The position numbers and the translations under genes were made by a program. Shown here piece after piece: positions 1 to 9,509 of a stretch of 64,000 nt of DNA (positions within the stretch are counted from its first letter, which is position 1; every line of letters begins with the position of its first letter). Location of the stretch: positions 186,001 through 250,000 of the forward strand of contig BGKB01000084.1 of the NCBI GenBank assembly GCA_003116975.1, read 5' to 3'. Origin of the DNA: Aurantiochytrium sp. KH105. Its lineage: Eukaryota > Sar > Bigyra > Thraustochytrida > Thraustochytriidae. The notes beneath the pieces were generated by a model. The model was not told the origin of the DNA, made no database searches, and saw only the letters and a program-made list of their open reading frames with translations.

Positions 1-638
1 CGCGGGCGTCTCCTACAGTTTATCTGCAGCGATCGCGATCTTCATGCCGGTGATGACACTTTAGAGACACGATTCCCACATCGACACGCTTGGCCAGAGT
101 GGTGCTACACATGCATTTCTTGATGCGTAATTAGACTGCTGGCGAGTGTTTACATATACGCGTTGACACCGGTGACACATCTGTCAATTTACAGCACCGA
201 CCTGCCTCATACGGCTTCATTCGCGTCGATCTGTCTTGCGATTACATTCTTCATTAAAGAGGTTGGAGGCTGCAGAACATGTCCGACCGTTTTTCCCAGA
301 AGAACCACAATTCTCTGAAATCATTCTGGAAACACCGGCCAAGTAATTGAAGCAATGAATGATAACAATGTGGACTTTACGACACCACATTCCATGTCTG
401 ATGACGAGAGGCGCCATGACGCACGTGCCGCCCATGCTCGTGCCCCTATTGATTTTTAATGATAGAGAAACGGTCCATTCTCTTTTGCCAAGCCTAGACT
501 AGTTCTCGTCTACCTCTGTACCTGTCCACAATCAGTGATTTGCAGAGTCTGGAGCTTGCGTCGAAGATTCTGTTCGGACTAGTTTTGGCCAACAAGAGAT
601 GCCATTCCATCCTCATCGAAAAAAAAAAGAGAAAGGGC
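1..638. other. Intergenic region, no gene recognised
   Basis: This is AT-richer sequence than the coding regions to its right. Short frames exist on both strands, but none shows a recognisable domain or composition. It lies downstream of the tRNA-Ile gene. A gene truncated by the window edge cannot be excluded. Confidence 0.5.
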
Positions 639-651
639 AAAAAAAAAAAAA
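639..651 (-). terminator. RNA polymerase III T-run terminator
   Basis: A run of 13 A residues on the plus strand reads as a T-run immediately 3' of the tRNA-Ile body on the minus strand. RNA polymerase III terminates at T-runs of four or more, so this is the expected terminator for that gene. Confidence 0.8.
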
Positions 652-654
652 GGA

Positions 655-729
655 TAGTCCCAGGGGGGGTCGAACCCCCGACCTTGGAGTTATTAGCTCC
701 ACGCTCTAACCAAGCTGAGCTATAGGACC
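655..729 (-). tRNA. tRNA-Ile (anticodon AAT)
   Basis: The reverse strand folds into a complete cloverleaf of 75 nt. The acceptor stem pairs GGTCCTA with TGGGACT (two G-U pairs), and the discriminator base is A. The D-stem is GCTC/GAGC, the anticodon stem is TGGAG/CTCCA around loop CTAATAA, the variable loop is 5 nt, and the T-stem is GGGGG/CCCCC around loop TTCGACC. The anticodon in the loop is AAT, which reads as isoleucine after deamination to inosine. No intron and no encoded CCA are seen. A T-run terminator follows within four bases. It lies about 50 bp downstream of the PDE6D stop codon on the same strand. Confidence 0.95.
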
Positions 730-779
730 GATGTGGGGCGAAGGCAACTTGTTCTTTATATAGTATATTTTCGAGAGTT

Positions 780-1454
780 TCAGTTGACGATGGTGGGCTC
801 CGGCTGGTCATAGAAGATGCGCACTAGCGACTTGGAGACAAAGAGGTTGTCGTCGTAAAAGCTGGTCTCGATCGTGATCTGGCCCGAGATGAGATGTGCA
901 GGAAGCATGGCTGACTTTTCGGCCGCATAAATGGTCTGCTCCCAGGTATTCGTGGACCCAGGGATGACAAATCCAAAGTTGAAGAACCACTCCTCCATGC
1001 AGACGCCTTGAAAGTAGACTCGCTGTTCGAGTCGAAATTTATTCATTGCCTCCTCGCTCGTGAAGTTAATCTCGCGAGCAACTGCTCGGCAGTCGAGAAT
1101 ACTGGCTGGCACGTGAGCTTCCATTTCTCGTTCGAACATGTCGTCGCCCCACTCTTCGGAGCGCCACATGAGCCTGCCGGACTCTGCGTCGCGCATCCGC
1201 ATATGATTGATGCGGAAACCGCGCAAGATGCGCTGCGCCGCCGGGTTCGACGACACACGAATCTCGCCTTGCCTCTTTTTCCGCTTCAAGAGCTCCCACT
1301 CCGCGTCGGCCTCAAGGTCCTCTTCGTCAAAGTCATCATTAACAATTGTCCGGGAGTTGCTCTTGGCGCCGCTTTTTGCACCAAGGCCGTCGCCGTTGGT
1401 CTTGGACTCCTTGGCCTCTGCAGCCCAGGTCTCCGAGCTGTACTTGGACTCCAT
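780..1454 (-). CDS. PDE6D: PDE6D-like prenyl-binding protein (GDI-like solubilising factor)
   Basis: This encodes a predicted 224-residue protein. The C-terminal 145 or so residues match the PDE6-delta immunoglobulin-like beta-sandwich closely. Visible family signatures are ILRGF, RDAESG, FRLEQRVYFQG, EEWFFNFGFVIPGSTNTW and the final FYDDNLFVSKSLVRIFY. Family members bind farnesyl or geranylgeranyl tails of small GTPases and ciliary proteins and shuttle them between membranes, with release by ARL2/ARL3. The N-terminal 75 or so residues are Ser/Lys- and acid-rich and absent from animal PDE6D, which is about 150 aa. I chose the ATG at 1454 because upstream codons in the same frame run through pentanucleotide repeats (1531-1592) that look non-coding. 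The gene is head-to-head with a RAB23-like GTPase gene. Confidence 0.92.
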   Translation of the reverse strand: MESKYSSETWAAEAKESKTNGDGLGAKSGAKSNSRTIVNDDFDEEDLEADAEWELLKRKKRQGEIRVSSNPAAQRILRGFRINHMRMRDAESGRLMWRSEEWGDDMFEREMEAHVPASILDCRAVAREINFTSEEAMNKFRLEQRVYFQGVCMEEWFFNFGFVIPGSTNTWEQTIYAAEKSAMLPAHLISGQITIETSFYDDNLFVSKSLVRIFYDQPEPTIVN

Positions 1455-2416
1455 GCTGCTCCTCCAAGGAGCTAGAACTGCAAGATGGTCCTCGACGGTG
1501 CCGTCCGCCCTGCTGTTGTCGCTCTCTGCCCGACGCGACGCGACGCGACGCGATGCTCCTTTCCGATGCTCTGCTCTGCTCTGCTCTGCTCCGCTCCGGT
1601 ACGGTACGGTCCGCGCGTGACTCCGCCCTGCGCTGCGCCACCCACGCCGCCGTTCAGGTGCCCTGCGCAGCGAGCAGGTCGTGCAAACCTGCCCCAAGAG
1701 ACCTGCCGGCTCGAGACGGGCGCAGTAGTAGTAGTAACCAACCCAGTTCCTCTCTTTGGGCGCGGAATGACCGCTCTCGATATGACCGTTGAACTGAAAG
1801 AAAGCCTGACTTCTGAGCTTTGCGAAACCTCAAGTTGAACTTGCAGAAGTAGGCCTATTTGGACACGAACACGGACACGGACCTCGGCCTTGGGCCTTGT
1901 GTTGTTATGAACTTGAACGTTTCCTAGCACGGACAAGAGTAGGACTCGCTACACAGCCAGCTAATCTGCCTGCTAGCCCGTGTTGAACTTCGGCCCTGGG
2001 GAAAAGAGTGCCAGCGCGATACGCTGCTACGGCGCCGCTGTGGCACACTCGCAGTCGGGCTCGCATACAACCTTTACTCCTAAGAGTGTTTGTCTGTCGG
2101 TCTCTCTCCTTCTATTTATCTGAGCGGGGCGGCGGGGCGGCCGGCCGGCCGGCCGAAACGACTGAGCGACAGAACCTCAAGTGAGCGTCGTGCACGAGCA
2201 GACAATTCGTGTGCATCCTCGTGCCGAGTAGGCAGCGAGTAAAAGTACTGATAGCCAGGCAAACGGCGAGCAAAAGTATAGACAGCCAGGCAAACGGCGA
2301 GAAAAAGTACAGATAGCCAAGCAAAAGGCAAATAGCGCAATCGTCTGAGGCGTAAGCAAACGCGGGAGGCGCTTGTTCTTTCGCTACGGCGCGGCGGAGT
2401 CGCTGTCGAGGAAGCA
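1455..2416. promoter_or_regulatory. Shared divergent upstream region of PDE6D and RAB23-like genes
   Basis: This 960-bp region lies between two head-to-head starts and should contain both promoters. It contains short tandem repeats: CGACG units at 1531-1552, GCTCT units at 1568-1590, a GGCC-rich stretch around 2128-2155 and a 31-bp triplicate at 2235-2327. No TATA box can be assigned with confidence. No convincing gene is seen in it. Confidence 0.5.
2235..2327. repeat. 31-bp unit tandemly repeated three times
   Basis: The pentamer GCGAG recurs at 2235, 2266 and 2297. Each copy is followed by a near-identical run of the form AAAAGTA..GA.AGCCA.GCAAA, giving a period of exactly 31 bp. The third copy is the most diverged. 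The array ends about 90 bp before the RAB23-like start codon, so it lies in the probable promoter or 5' UTR. Confidence 0.85.
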
Positions 2417-3283
2417 ATGGATCTCGGCGACCTTGAATCATCGCTGCGTGTGCTGGTGCTTGGTAGCAGTAATGTAGGCAAAACGAGTCTAACCTCGGTC
2501 TATGTCCGAGGAGAGATGCCTTCGCAGCACAAAAAGACAATTGGGGTCGACTTTAAGGAGAAGAACATTTTTCTTGAGGAAGCTTGCGAAGACATCAATC
2601 TCATGATTTGGGAGGTAGGTGGCGATCATATCGAAGGTCAAATGGCTCAGCGGTACTTTAAAGATGCCAATGCTGCGATTCTCGTTTTTGCTACCGACGA
2701 CCGCGCGTCCTTTGAGAGGGTGACTGCGCTGGCCAACAAGGTGCGGCGTGACTGCGGTCCTCACACCCGTTTGGTTTTGGTACAAAGCAAAATTGACCTC
2801 GAAAAGCAGGCTACGCACATCACCGCCGCAGAAGCGCGCGAGCTTGCTCGCGAAGTCCAGGCACGATTGTATCGCGTATCTTGCAAAAATCCGGACCTTG
2901 TTGAGGAGGTTTTCATGTATGTTGCTACCAAGTGCGTCGGTGCCGAGGCTGCAGCCCTTACTGATATTTGCGACGTGTACCCCGAGGTTGATGACATGCG
3001 ACCAGAGGATTCCCCCGCTTCTGATGATGAATCCCATTGCCGAGATGAAGATGCCGAGGCCAATGCAGAGCCCTCGCACGATCCAATCGATTCCTCTCAA
3101 GCGAATTCACCGCCCAAGGCAAAGCATCACCACCTGCAAGGCTCAGCTCAGAATGAGCAAACGAGCGCGTCCCAGGATGCGGCAAGTAGCACGCACACCA
3201 CGCAACGTGCGCCTCTCGTGCCGTCAAAACAGCGTACGCTCGGGAAGAGGAGGAAGCACCGGGGTTCTTGCGTTATTGCATAG
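2417..3283 (+). CDS. RAB23: RAB23-like small GTPase with altered G3 motif and CAAX-like tail
   Basis: This encodes 288 residues with a Ras-superfamily G domain at about 10-175 and an acidic, low-complexity tail of about 110 residues. Visible motifs are the P-loop GSSNVGKTS (16-24), switch I KKTIGVDF with the Mg-coordinating Thr41, SKID (124-127, for the NKxD motif) and SCK (155-157, for SAK). The blocks KKTIGVDF, LMIWE, LVFATDDRASFE and VQSKIDL resemble RAB23. The usual DTAGQ G3 motif reads EVGGD (66-70), so both the Asp and the catalytic Gln are replaced. The protein ends in CVIA, a CAAX-like prenylation signal. RAB23 works in ciliary and Hedgehog-related trafficking in animals. An atypical Rab- or RJL-like GTPase is the alternative. 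Confidence 0.8.
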   Translation: MDLGDLESSLRVLVLGSSNVGKTSLTSVYVRGEMPSQHKKTIGVDFKEKNIFLEEACEDINLMIWEVGGDHIEGQMAQRYFKDANAAILVFATDDRASFERVTALANKVRRDCGPHTRLVLVQSKIDLEKQATHITAAEARELAREVQARLYRVSCKNPDLVEEVFMYVATKCVGAEAAALTDICDVYPEVDDMRPEDSPASDDESHCRDEDAEANAEPSHDPIDSSQANSPPKAKHHHLQGSAQNEQTSASQDAASSTHTTQRAPLVPSKQRTLGKRRKHRGSCVIA

Positions 3284-3748
3284 GACGATAGCTGGAATAT
3301 TGTTAGTGTAAAAAGCTCGTTCCTACTTTCACGACAAAGCATGACCATCAATTTTTCTGTGCAATTTCAATGAAAATAGCAAAAGTAAGAGTGTCAGACT
3401 TTGATATCATTTTGTTGTTGCAGTCTACAGTGATAAAAGAAGGGCAAACTTGACTGACCGTCCGTTTTCTTGTGCATTTCCGATGACAAAAGCTAAGAAA
3501 TGAATGTCAGAATTTGATCTCATTTCGCTGCAGTCTACAAAGATAAGGAATGGCAAACTTGATTGAACATTTGACGTCAGTCCTTGGGATGCGCAAGAAC
3601 AGTCTCGGCACGCAACTGCACCGAGCGTCAACATCCTTAGTTTTTCATTCCAAGGCAGTTCTGGAGTCTGTGTTGCCGGTATGACGATTGTTGACTGATT
3701 GTGCCACCAATTTTCTCAGCTCTTGATCCTTTACTTCGTAGTCTTGGC
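3284..3748. other. Intergenic region between convergent genes, with a diverged tandem duplication
   Basis: This lies between the 3' ends of the RAB23-like gene and the FZR1 gene. It is AT-rich and contains an imperfect two-copy repeat (annotated separately). No coding sequence is evident. It probably holds both 3' UTRs. Confidence 0.6.
3347..3570. repeat. Imperfect tandem duplication, about 111-bp unit
   Basis: Two successive segments, roughly 3347-3459 and 3460-3570, share a colinear series of blocks: TGTGCA.TTTC.ATGA, TGTCAGA.TTTGAT.TCATTT, GCAGTCTACA, GATAA and GGCAAACTTGA. Substitutions and small indels separate the copies, so the duplication is not recent. It lies in the 3' flank of the RAB23-like gene. 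Confidence 0.75.
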
Positions 3749-5395
3749 TCATCGAATATCGGCTCCCGAAGGAAAGAGCAAACTCGTCCCGAGCCGCGAG
3801 CCGTCCTTATTCTTTGGCGCGGGAAAGACATTCCAGAATCGGAGCGTCTCGTCGCCGGCCCCGGTGACAATCGTCTGAGCATCCGGACTACACGCAAGGT
3901 AAAGGACGCGCGTAAGATGGCCCGTGAGCGTGGCCACCTTTGTCATTTGGGGTACACGCCAGATGATAATCTGGTTAAGAGAGTAGCCATGCGTCGAGAC
4001 AAGCTCGTTGACGTTTTTAGCAAACATCAGGTTGCACACCTGGCTGCCCGTGTCGATGCATTTGATGGGAGTCCCCGTCAAGGTGTTCCAGAATCGAATG
4101 CATCGGTCCGCCGTGCCGCCTCCCGACGCAAGGAAGCCGTTCTGGTGCGGATTCCAAGCGATGGCCTTTACGGCGGCAGTGTGCTCCGCAAAACGGAGGA
4201 CTGGGCTCGTGCTGTGATGGTTCCAGATCATGAGCTTGTTGTCATTGCCCCCGGACGCCAGCTGCTGGTCGTCAAAGGACCACTTGAGCCCGCAGACCTC
4301 TTGCTTGTGACCCGTAAGCTTTTTCAAGTAGCTCGACGGTTGGCGCACATCGCGGAGCAAGATGGAGCGGTCACGGCTGCCCGAGGCGAGTTGGTTCGAT
4401 GTCCAGCTCAGACAGCCAACTCTCGCGCCATGACCACTCATGACCCGGATCTTGCTGCATTTCGCGGCGTCCCAAAGCTCCACATAACCATGATTGGTCC
4501 CGATGGCAATGTGATGTCCGCGCTGCGTCCAGCAGACCGAAGTGACCCAGTCATGCTGCCCAAGATCACAGAGCTTGGTCACCTTGCTCGTGCACGCGCT
4601 CCACAGGTATACACAGGAGCCAAGGCCCACGGCGAGCACGTTTTGGGACGACCAGTCGACCAAATTTAGATAAAAATCATCCTGCAGCGCCGGGGCGTCG
4701 AGGACCTTAAAGGGCGTCTTGGGGATCTTTCGCTTGGCCTTGCGTGGTGATGACATGAGGTTAGGGGAGTTTGGACCGATGGGCGACATGTTGAAAGACT
4801 TTTTCAGGTCCAAAGCTGTCTGGCGCGGTGCCTTGAATCTAAAGAGGTTTCGTCCGGGCGATGCGTGCATTCCACGACCGCCCGAACCAGGACCCGACCG
4901 TTGCTCGGGGCTGTCCTTTACCTCCGCGCCCCCGCCTGGCGACGAGCTTACAACACTTGCGCTTGGTGACCCAACCTTGCGCTGAGGGGACGCTTCCAGG
5001 CCCAGCAATTCGCTGCGCAAGAGCATTGAATATGTCGAGAAACCCTCCTTGGTATCCGTGCCGGCTGCGTTTGCGCCTGTGCCGCCGCCCGCGCCGCCCG
5101 CGCCGCCCCCGCTGGTCGTCGACTTGTTGCCAGACCCGGGGCCGCTGTCGTCGGCGCCGAGCAGGGAGAAACCCGTTTCGAGCTGCGTGCCCGACCTGCT
5201 TGGGATGAATCTGTCCGAGTACACGGACCGGTCGCGCTTGGGCGTGGTCGACGCTCCGGGCGAGCTGCCCGGCGACGAGAGCAGCGACTTTCGTCGGCTC
5301 GGCGACGGCCTAAACTGTCGCCCGGGGCTCTTGAGCCGCGCCTCATAGTTCGAGTCCAGCCTGCGCGCAGGCGACGACGGCGGGCTGAACGCCAT
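3749..5395 (-). CDS. FZR1: Cdh1/Fizzy-related APC/C co-activator (WD40)
   Basis: This encodes a predicted 548-residue protein. It has a Ser-Pro-rich N-terminus, a C-box DRFIPSR (61-67), a long Gly/Ser-rich linker, the LFRFK and IPKTPFKVLDAP blocks, a seven-bladed WD40 propeller (about 237-527) and a terminal Ile-Arg pair. These are the defining parts of Cdc20/Cdh1 activators. The C-box and IR tail dock on the APC/C and the propeller binds D-box and KEN degrons. The propeller sequence (DDFYLNLVDWSS, GHKQEVCGLKW, NELVSTHG) fits the Cdh1/FZR1 branch rather than Cdc20. Multiple SP sites suggest CDK inhibition of APC/C binding. I chose the ATG at 5395 because further upstream the frame reads through a CTTT microsatellite as Lys/Glu repeats. 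Confidence 0.93.
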   Translation of the reverse strand: MAFSPPSSPARRLDSNYEARLKSPGRQFRPSPSRRKSLLSSPGSSPGASTTPKRDRSVYSDRFIPSRSGTQLETGFSLLGADDSGPGSGNKSTTSGGGAGGAGGGTGANAAGTDTKEGFSTYSMLLRSELLGLEASPQRKVGSPSASVVSSSPGGGAEVKDSPEQRSGPGSGGRGMHASPGRNLFRFKAPRQTALDLKKSFNMSPIGPNSPNLMSSPRKAKRKIPKTPFKVLDAPALQDDFYLNLVDWSSQNVLAVGLGSCVYLWSACTSKVTKLCDLGQHDWVTSVCWTQRGHHIAIGTNHGYVELWDAAKCSKIRVMSGHGARVGCLSWTSNQLASGSRDRSILLRDVRQPSSYLKKLTGHKQEVCGLKWSFDDQQLASGGNDNKLMIWNHHSTSPVLRFAEHTAAVKAIAWNPHQNGFLASGGGTADRCIRFWNTLTGTPIKCIDTGSQVCNLMFAKNVNELVSTHGYSLNQIIIWRVPQMTKVATLTGHLTRVLYLACSPDAQTIVTGAGDETLRFWNVFPAPKNKDGSRLGTSLLFPSGADIR

Positions 5396-6402
<1,007 letters not shown>

Positions 6403-7101
6403 ATGGTCGCCTGCAAGATGCGCGCAGCGGCTTTGGCCATAATGTTGGTCCTGAGCCTGGCGCAGATGCTCGCCGTGGTGCACGGACAGGCCGTTCCTAT
6501 TCCTGCCACGTACGATGGATACAGCCAAGGACCGGCGGACGCGCAGGTGCACGTGGAGTTCTTCTATGACCTCATGTGCCCAAACTGTCGAGACTCCTGG
6601 CCGGCAATCAATGAGACCATGGTCCATTACGGATCGTCAGGCCCACTCCGCATCACAATGCACACCTTTCCACTGCCATACCATCACAACGCCTTCTTGG
6701 TGGCAGAGGTAGCGCACGCGCTCGGCCCCGAGCTTGTGTGGACCTGGATGGATGTCATTTATGCGCACCAGGAAGAATTTGGCAATGGCGCCACCGCCTC
6801 CACCACACCCAAACAGGTTCGTGCTGCACTCACCAAGCTAGCTGCAGACAATGGACTGCCCCGCGATGTTGTAGCAAAGGGTCTGCGCGACGGCGACGTG
6901 GATATGGCTACCCGCGTGTCCTGGAAGTATGCTTGCTATCGTGGTGTATCCGGAACGCCCACCTATCTTGTCAATGGCGTGCCGGCGCCCGCTGAGGCTG
7001 GCGGCTGGTCTTCCAAGGAATGGATTGCCTTTATTGAAAGCATCCGTAGTGGGGATCAGCGCACCTTTGTGTTTCCTAGCGGCATGGCTGTGCAATCGTA
7101 A
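6403..7101 (+). CDS. Secreted DsbA-like thioredoxin-fold protein
   Basis: This encodes 232 residues from the ATG at 6403. A hydrophobic signal peptide (about 6-28, ending near VHG/Q) precedes a thioredoxin-like domain. FFYDLMCPNCRDSW contains a CPNC redox pair (Cys59, Cys62) after the first beta strand, and GVSGTPTYLVNG supplies the cis-proline loop. An intervening helical segment (HALGPELVWTWMDVIYAHQEEF to GLRDGDV) is typical of DsbA or thioredoxin_4 folds. It probably acts as a thiol oxidoreductase in the secretory pathway or outside the cell. There is no KDEL-type retention signal. CPNC is not the CPHC of bacterial DsbA, so redox direction is uncertain. An in-frame upstream ATG at 6355 would add 16 residues before the signal peptide and is less likely. 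Confidence 0.85.
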   Translation: MVACKMRAAALAIMLVLSLAQMLAVVHGQAVPIPATYDGYSQGPADAQVHVEFFYDLMCPNCRDSWPAINETMVHYGSSGPLRITMHTFPLPYHHNAFLVAEVAHALGPELVWTWMDVIYAHQEEFGNGATASTTPKQVRAALTKLAADNGLPRDVVAKGLRDGDVDMATRVSWKYACYRGVSGTPTYLVNGVPAPAEAGGWSSKEWIAFIESIRSGDQRTFVFPSGMAVQS

Positions 7102-7826
7102 TGAAACCAATGTAAATTTCCACCACAATGAAAGTGCTCCGCATCGACCATCTTCAATGTTCAATTTATGCTTGTTCTTCTTGGCTCTAGGCTAGCCCTT
7201 CCAGCGCTGATACGGATATAATCTTTTACCAAGTACTCTTTGAACAACTCGGTTTCTAGGCGGAGGGTGGGGAATTAAGAGGAGAGGAGAGGAGAGGGTC
7301 TTTGACACTTCTTCCTTCTCTCTTTCATCTCGACTCGACTTTGATCAATCTCACATTCTCATTTTGGAGTCTCCACGCTACACAACGCACTGCGACGTCA
7401 GCCGTCCGCCATCCATATCTTCACAACCCAAAACGAGCTGGCAGCCTGACACAATAACCATGGGGCGAGCGAGGAGGGTCCCCCCTTTTCGGTCACTCCG
7501 CGCCGAGCGATCTCTTGTTGACCTCGTTCCTCTCTGGCTCTCTATTCTTCCTTTCAGGCTGCTTCTCTCCGGGCTTCGGCGTCCAAACAAACAAACAAAC
7601 AAACGAGATCCTCGGCCGGCAAGCGCGCGCACGCGGCAGCGGGAGACGCGGACTTGCGCGCGCGCGAGCGAGGAGGGAGGGAGAGGCCGTGCAGCAGGCA
7701 GACTCGCAACCGCGCAGACGCGCAACCTCGCGGCCCCGCATACCCACCCTACCCGGCGGCGGGCTCGCAGGTAGGGCCGACAGCGAGCGGGAAGGGGAGG
7801 GCCGACCCCGACGCCGACGCGCGAAG
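7102..7826. other. Intergenic region and 5' leader of PH-MAPK gene
   Basis: This contains the 3' flank of the DsbA-like gene and the upstream region of the kinase gene. A purine-rich GGAGA tract near 7280-7300 and a CAAA repeat at about 7585-7603 are visible. The kinase frame is open upstream to 7515, but that part is arginine-rich and resembles translated UTR. No separate gene is seen. Confidence 0.5.
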
Positions 7827-9509
7827 ATGGCGCCGGCGGGCGGCGGCGAGGGCGGCGGCAGCGGCGGCGGCAGCGCCGAGACGAGGTCGGAGCTGATGCA
7901 GGGCTTCCTGGAGAAGCGGAGCGTGACGCAGCGGTTCGGGAGGCATTCGTGGAAGAGACACTACTTTGTCCTCGACGACCAACGCAACCTCGCCTACTAT
8001 GACGCCAACCGAGGCGTCCTTCGCGGACAGGTAGTCCTCACGAGCGATTCCATGGTCAAGGAGCTCTCTGCCGGCAGTGAGCGGCCTCTTTGCATTGAGC
8101 TCAAGACCAAATATGTCCGCATGGTCCTGGAGGCTGGCAGCGAAAGCGAGCGCAAGGCCTGGTTCAACAGCCTCAAATTAAACATCACCGCCGCAAGCAG
8201 ACCGGTCAAGAAAACAAACAAAATAAACCAGGTCAGCCGCGTCGCTCGCGAGATGCGCGTACCTCAAAACCTTGGCGAGACCGGACGCGGCACCCACACA
8301 TTTCGCGCCGGTGGCAGTACCTTCGAGGTGGACACGCGATACACTCTCGTGGACGTCATCGGACAGGGTGCTTACGGCATGGTCGTAGCCGCGAACGACT
8401 CCGTCACCGGTAATCAGGTGGCGATCAAGCGCATCCGCGGCGTTTTTGACAATATGATCGACGGAAAGCGCATCCTGCGCGAAGTCAAGCTCCTTCGCTT
8501 CCTCAGCCACAAGAACATTAGCCACATTATCGACCTCATGCGTCCGGCCCCCGTCCCGGGTCAGCCCCTTTGGAAGTTTGACGACATCTATATTGTTCTT
8601 GACAAAATGGACACCGACCTGAACCGCGTCATTTACTCGAATCAAAAGCTCACGGACCAGCACATCCAGTTCCTCATGTTTCAGCTTCTCAGCGCCGTCC
8701 ACTACTTGGCCACTGCCAACGTTATTCATCGCGATCTCAAGCCTAGCAACATTCTCGTTAATTCCGCTTGCGAGCTTCGCGTATGCGACTTTGGACTTGC
8801 CCGCGGAATGCACGCCGAAACGGAGGATCTTACCATTTATGTAGTTACGCGATGGTACCGGGCCCCCGAGCTCATTCTCGCGTGCGACCACTACTCGAGC
8901 GCCATCGATATTTGGTCGGTCGGATGCATTTTTGCAGAACTCATCTCCCGTCGTCCCCTTTTTCCCGGGGAGGACTTTTTGCACCAGCTCAAACTCATTT
9001 GTGAGGTTCTCGGCAGCCCATCGAACGAGGAAATGGCATTCATGTCGGAAGGGTCGGCCAATCGCTACTTGCGTGAGCTCGAATTTCGCCCACGCAAGCC
9101 CTGGACTTCTGTGCAAGGCCTCGAGAATGCGCCGCCCGCTGCTCTCGACCTCTTGAGCAAGATGCTTACCTTTTCGCCCAAAGACCGCATCACGGCCATG
9201 GATGCTCTCAAGCATCCGTACCTCAGCACCTATCACCGGCAGCCTATCCGCGCGGCGCCGCGCCCCTTTGACCTCGAATCCATTGAACACATGAATTTGT
9301 CTCGCAAGCAGCTGCGTCAGGCCATGAGCCAAGAGATCCAGCATTACCGTGGCCCTCAGGCCTATGCGGGCGGGCAGCAGCAGCCGCAGCAACCCCAGCA
9401 ACCCCAGCAATCGCGATCGCAGCCTCACGAGTCGCAGCTTCCGCGCCAGCCGCAGTCTAGCGGTCAGTCCTCGGTGCCCTCTATTCCTGAGCAGCACACT
9501 CGAGCATAA
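7827..9509 (+). CDS. MAP kinase with N-terminal PH domain and TIY activation loop
   Basis: This encodes 560 residues. After a Gly-rich start there is a pleckstrin homology domain (about 22-120: MQGFLEKRS, WKRHYFVLD, the terminal Trp in ERKAWFNSL). A CMGC protein kinase domain follows (about 172-465). Catalytic residues are present: GQGAYG loop, VAIK with Lys201, HRDLKPSN (301-308) and DFG (321-323). The WYRAPE block and a MAPK insert follow. The phospho-acceptor motif, normally TEY/TDY/TGY/TPY, reads TIY (336-338). The C-terminal tail is Gln/Pro-rich. The PH domain implies phosphoinositide or membrane recruitment. I recall PH-MAPK fusions from oomycetes, which supports a stramenopile host. 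The start at 7827 excludes an implausible Arg-rich upstream extension. Confidence 0.93.
   Translation: MAPAGGGEGGGSGGGSAETRSELMQGFLEKRSVTQRFGRHSWKRHYFVLDDQRNLAYYDANRGVLRGQVVLTSDSMVKELSAGSERPLCIELKTKYVRMVLEAGSESERKAWFNSLKLNITAASRPVKKTNKINQVSRVAREMRVPQNLGETGRGTHTFRAGGSTFEVDTRYTLVDVIGQGAYGMVVAANDSVTGNQVAIKRIRGVFDNMIDGKRILREVKLLRFLSHKNISHIIDLMRPAPVPGQPLWKFDDIYIVLDKMDTDLNRVIYSNQKLTDQHIQFLMFQLLSAVHYLATANVIHRDLKPSNILVNSACELRVCDFGLARGMHAETEDLTIYVVTRWYRAPELILACDHYSSAIDIWSVGCIFAELISRRPLFPGEDFLHQLKLICEVLGSPSNEEMAFMSEGSANRYLRELEFRPRKPWTSVQGLENAPPAALDLLSKMLTFSPKDRITAMDALKHPYLSTYHRQPIRAAPRPFDLESIEHMNLSRKQLRQAMSQEIQHYRGPQAYAGGQQQPQQPQQPQQSRSQPHESQLPRQPQSSGQSSVPSIPEQHTRA

Noticed and set aside
3701-4669. 322-codon open frame on the plus strand opposite FZR1
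   Set aside because: It is antisense to the conserved WD40 propeller, shows no domain, and reflects the GC-rich third-position bias of the real gene.
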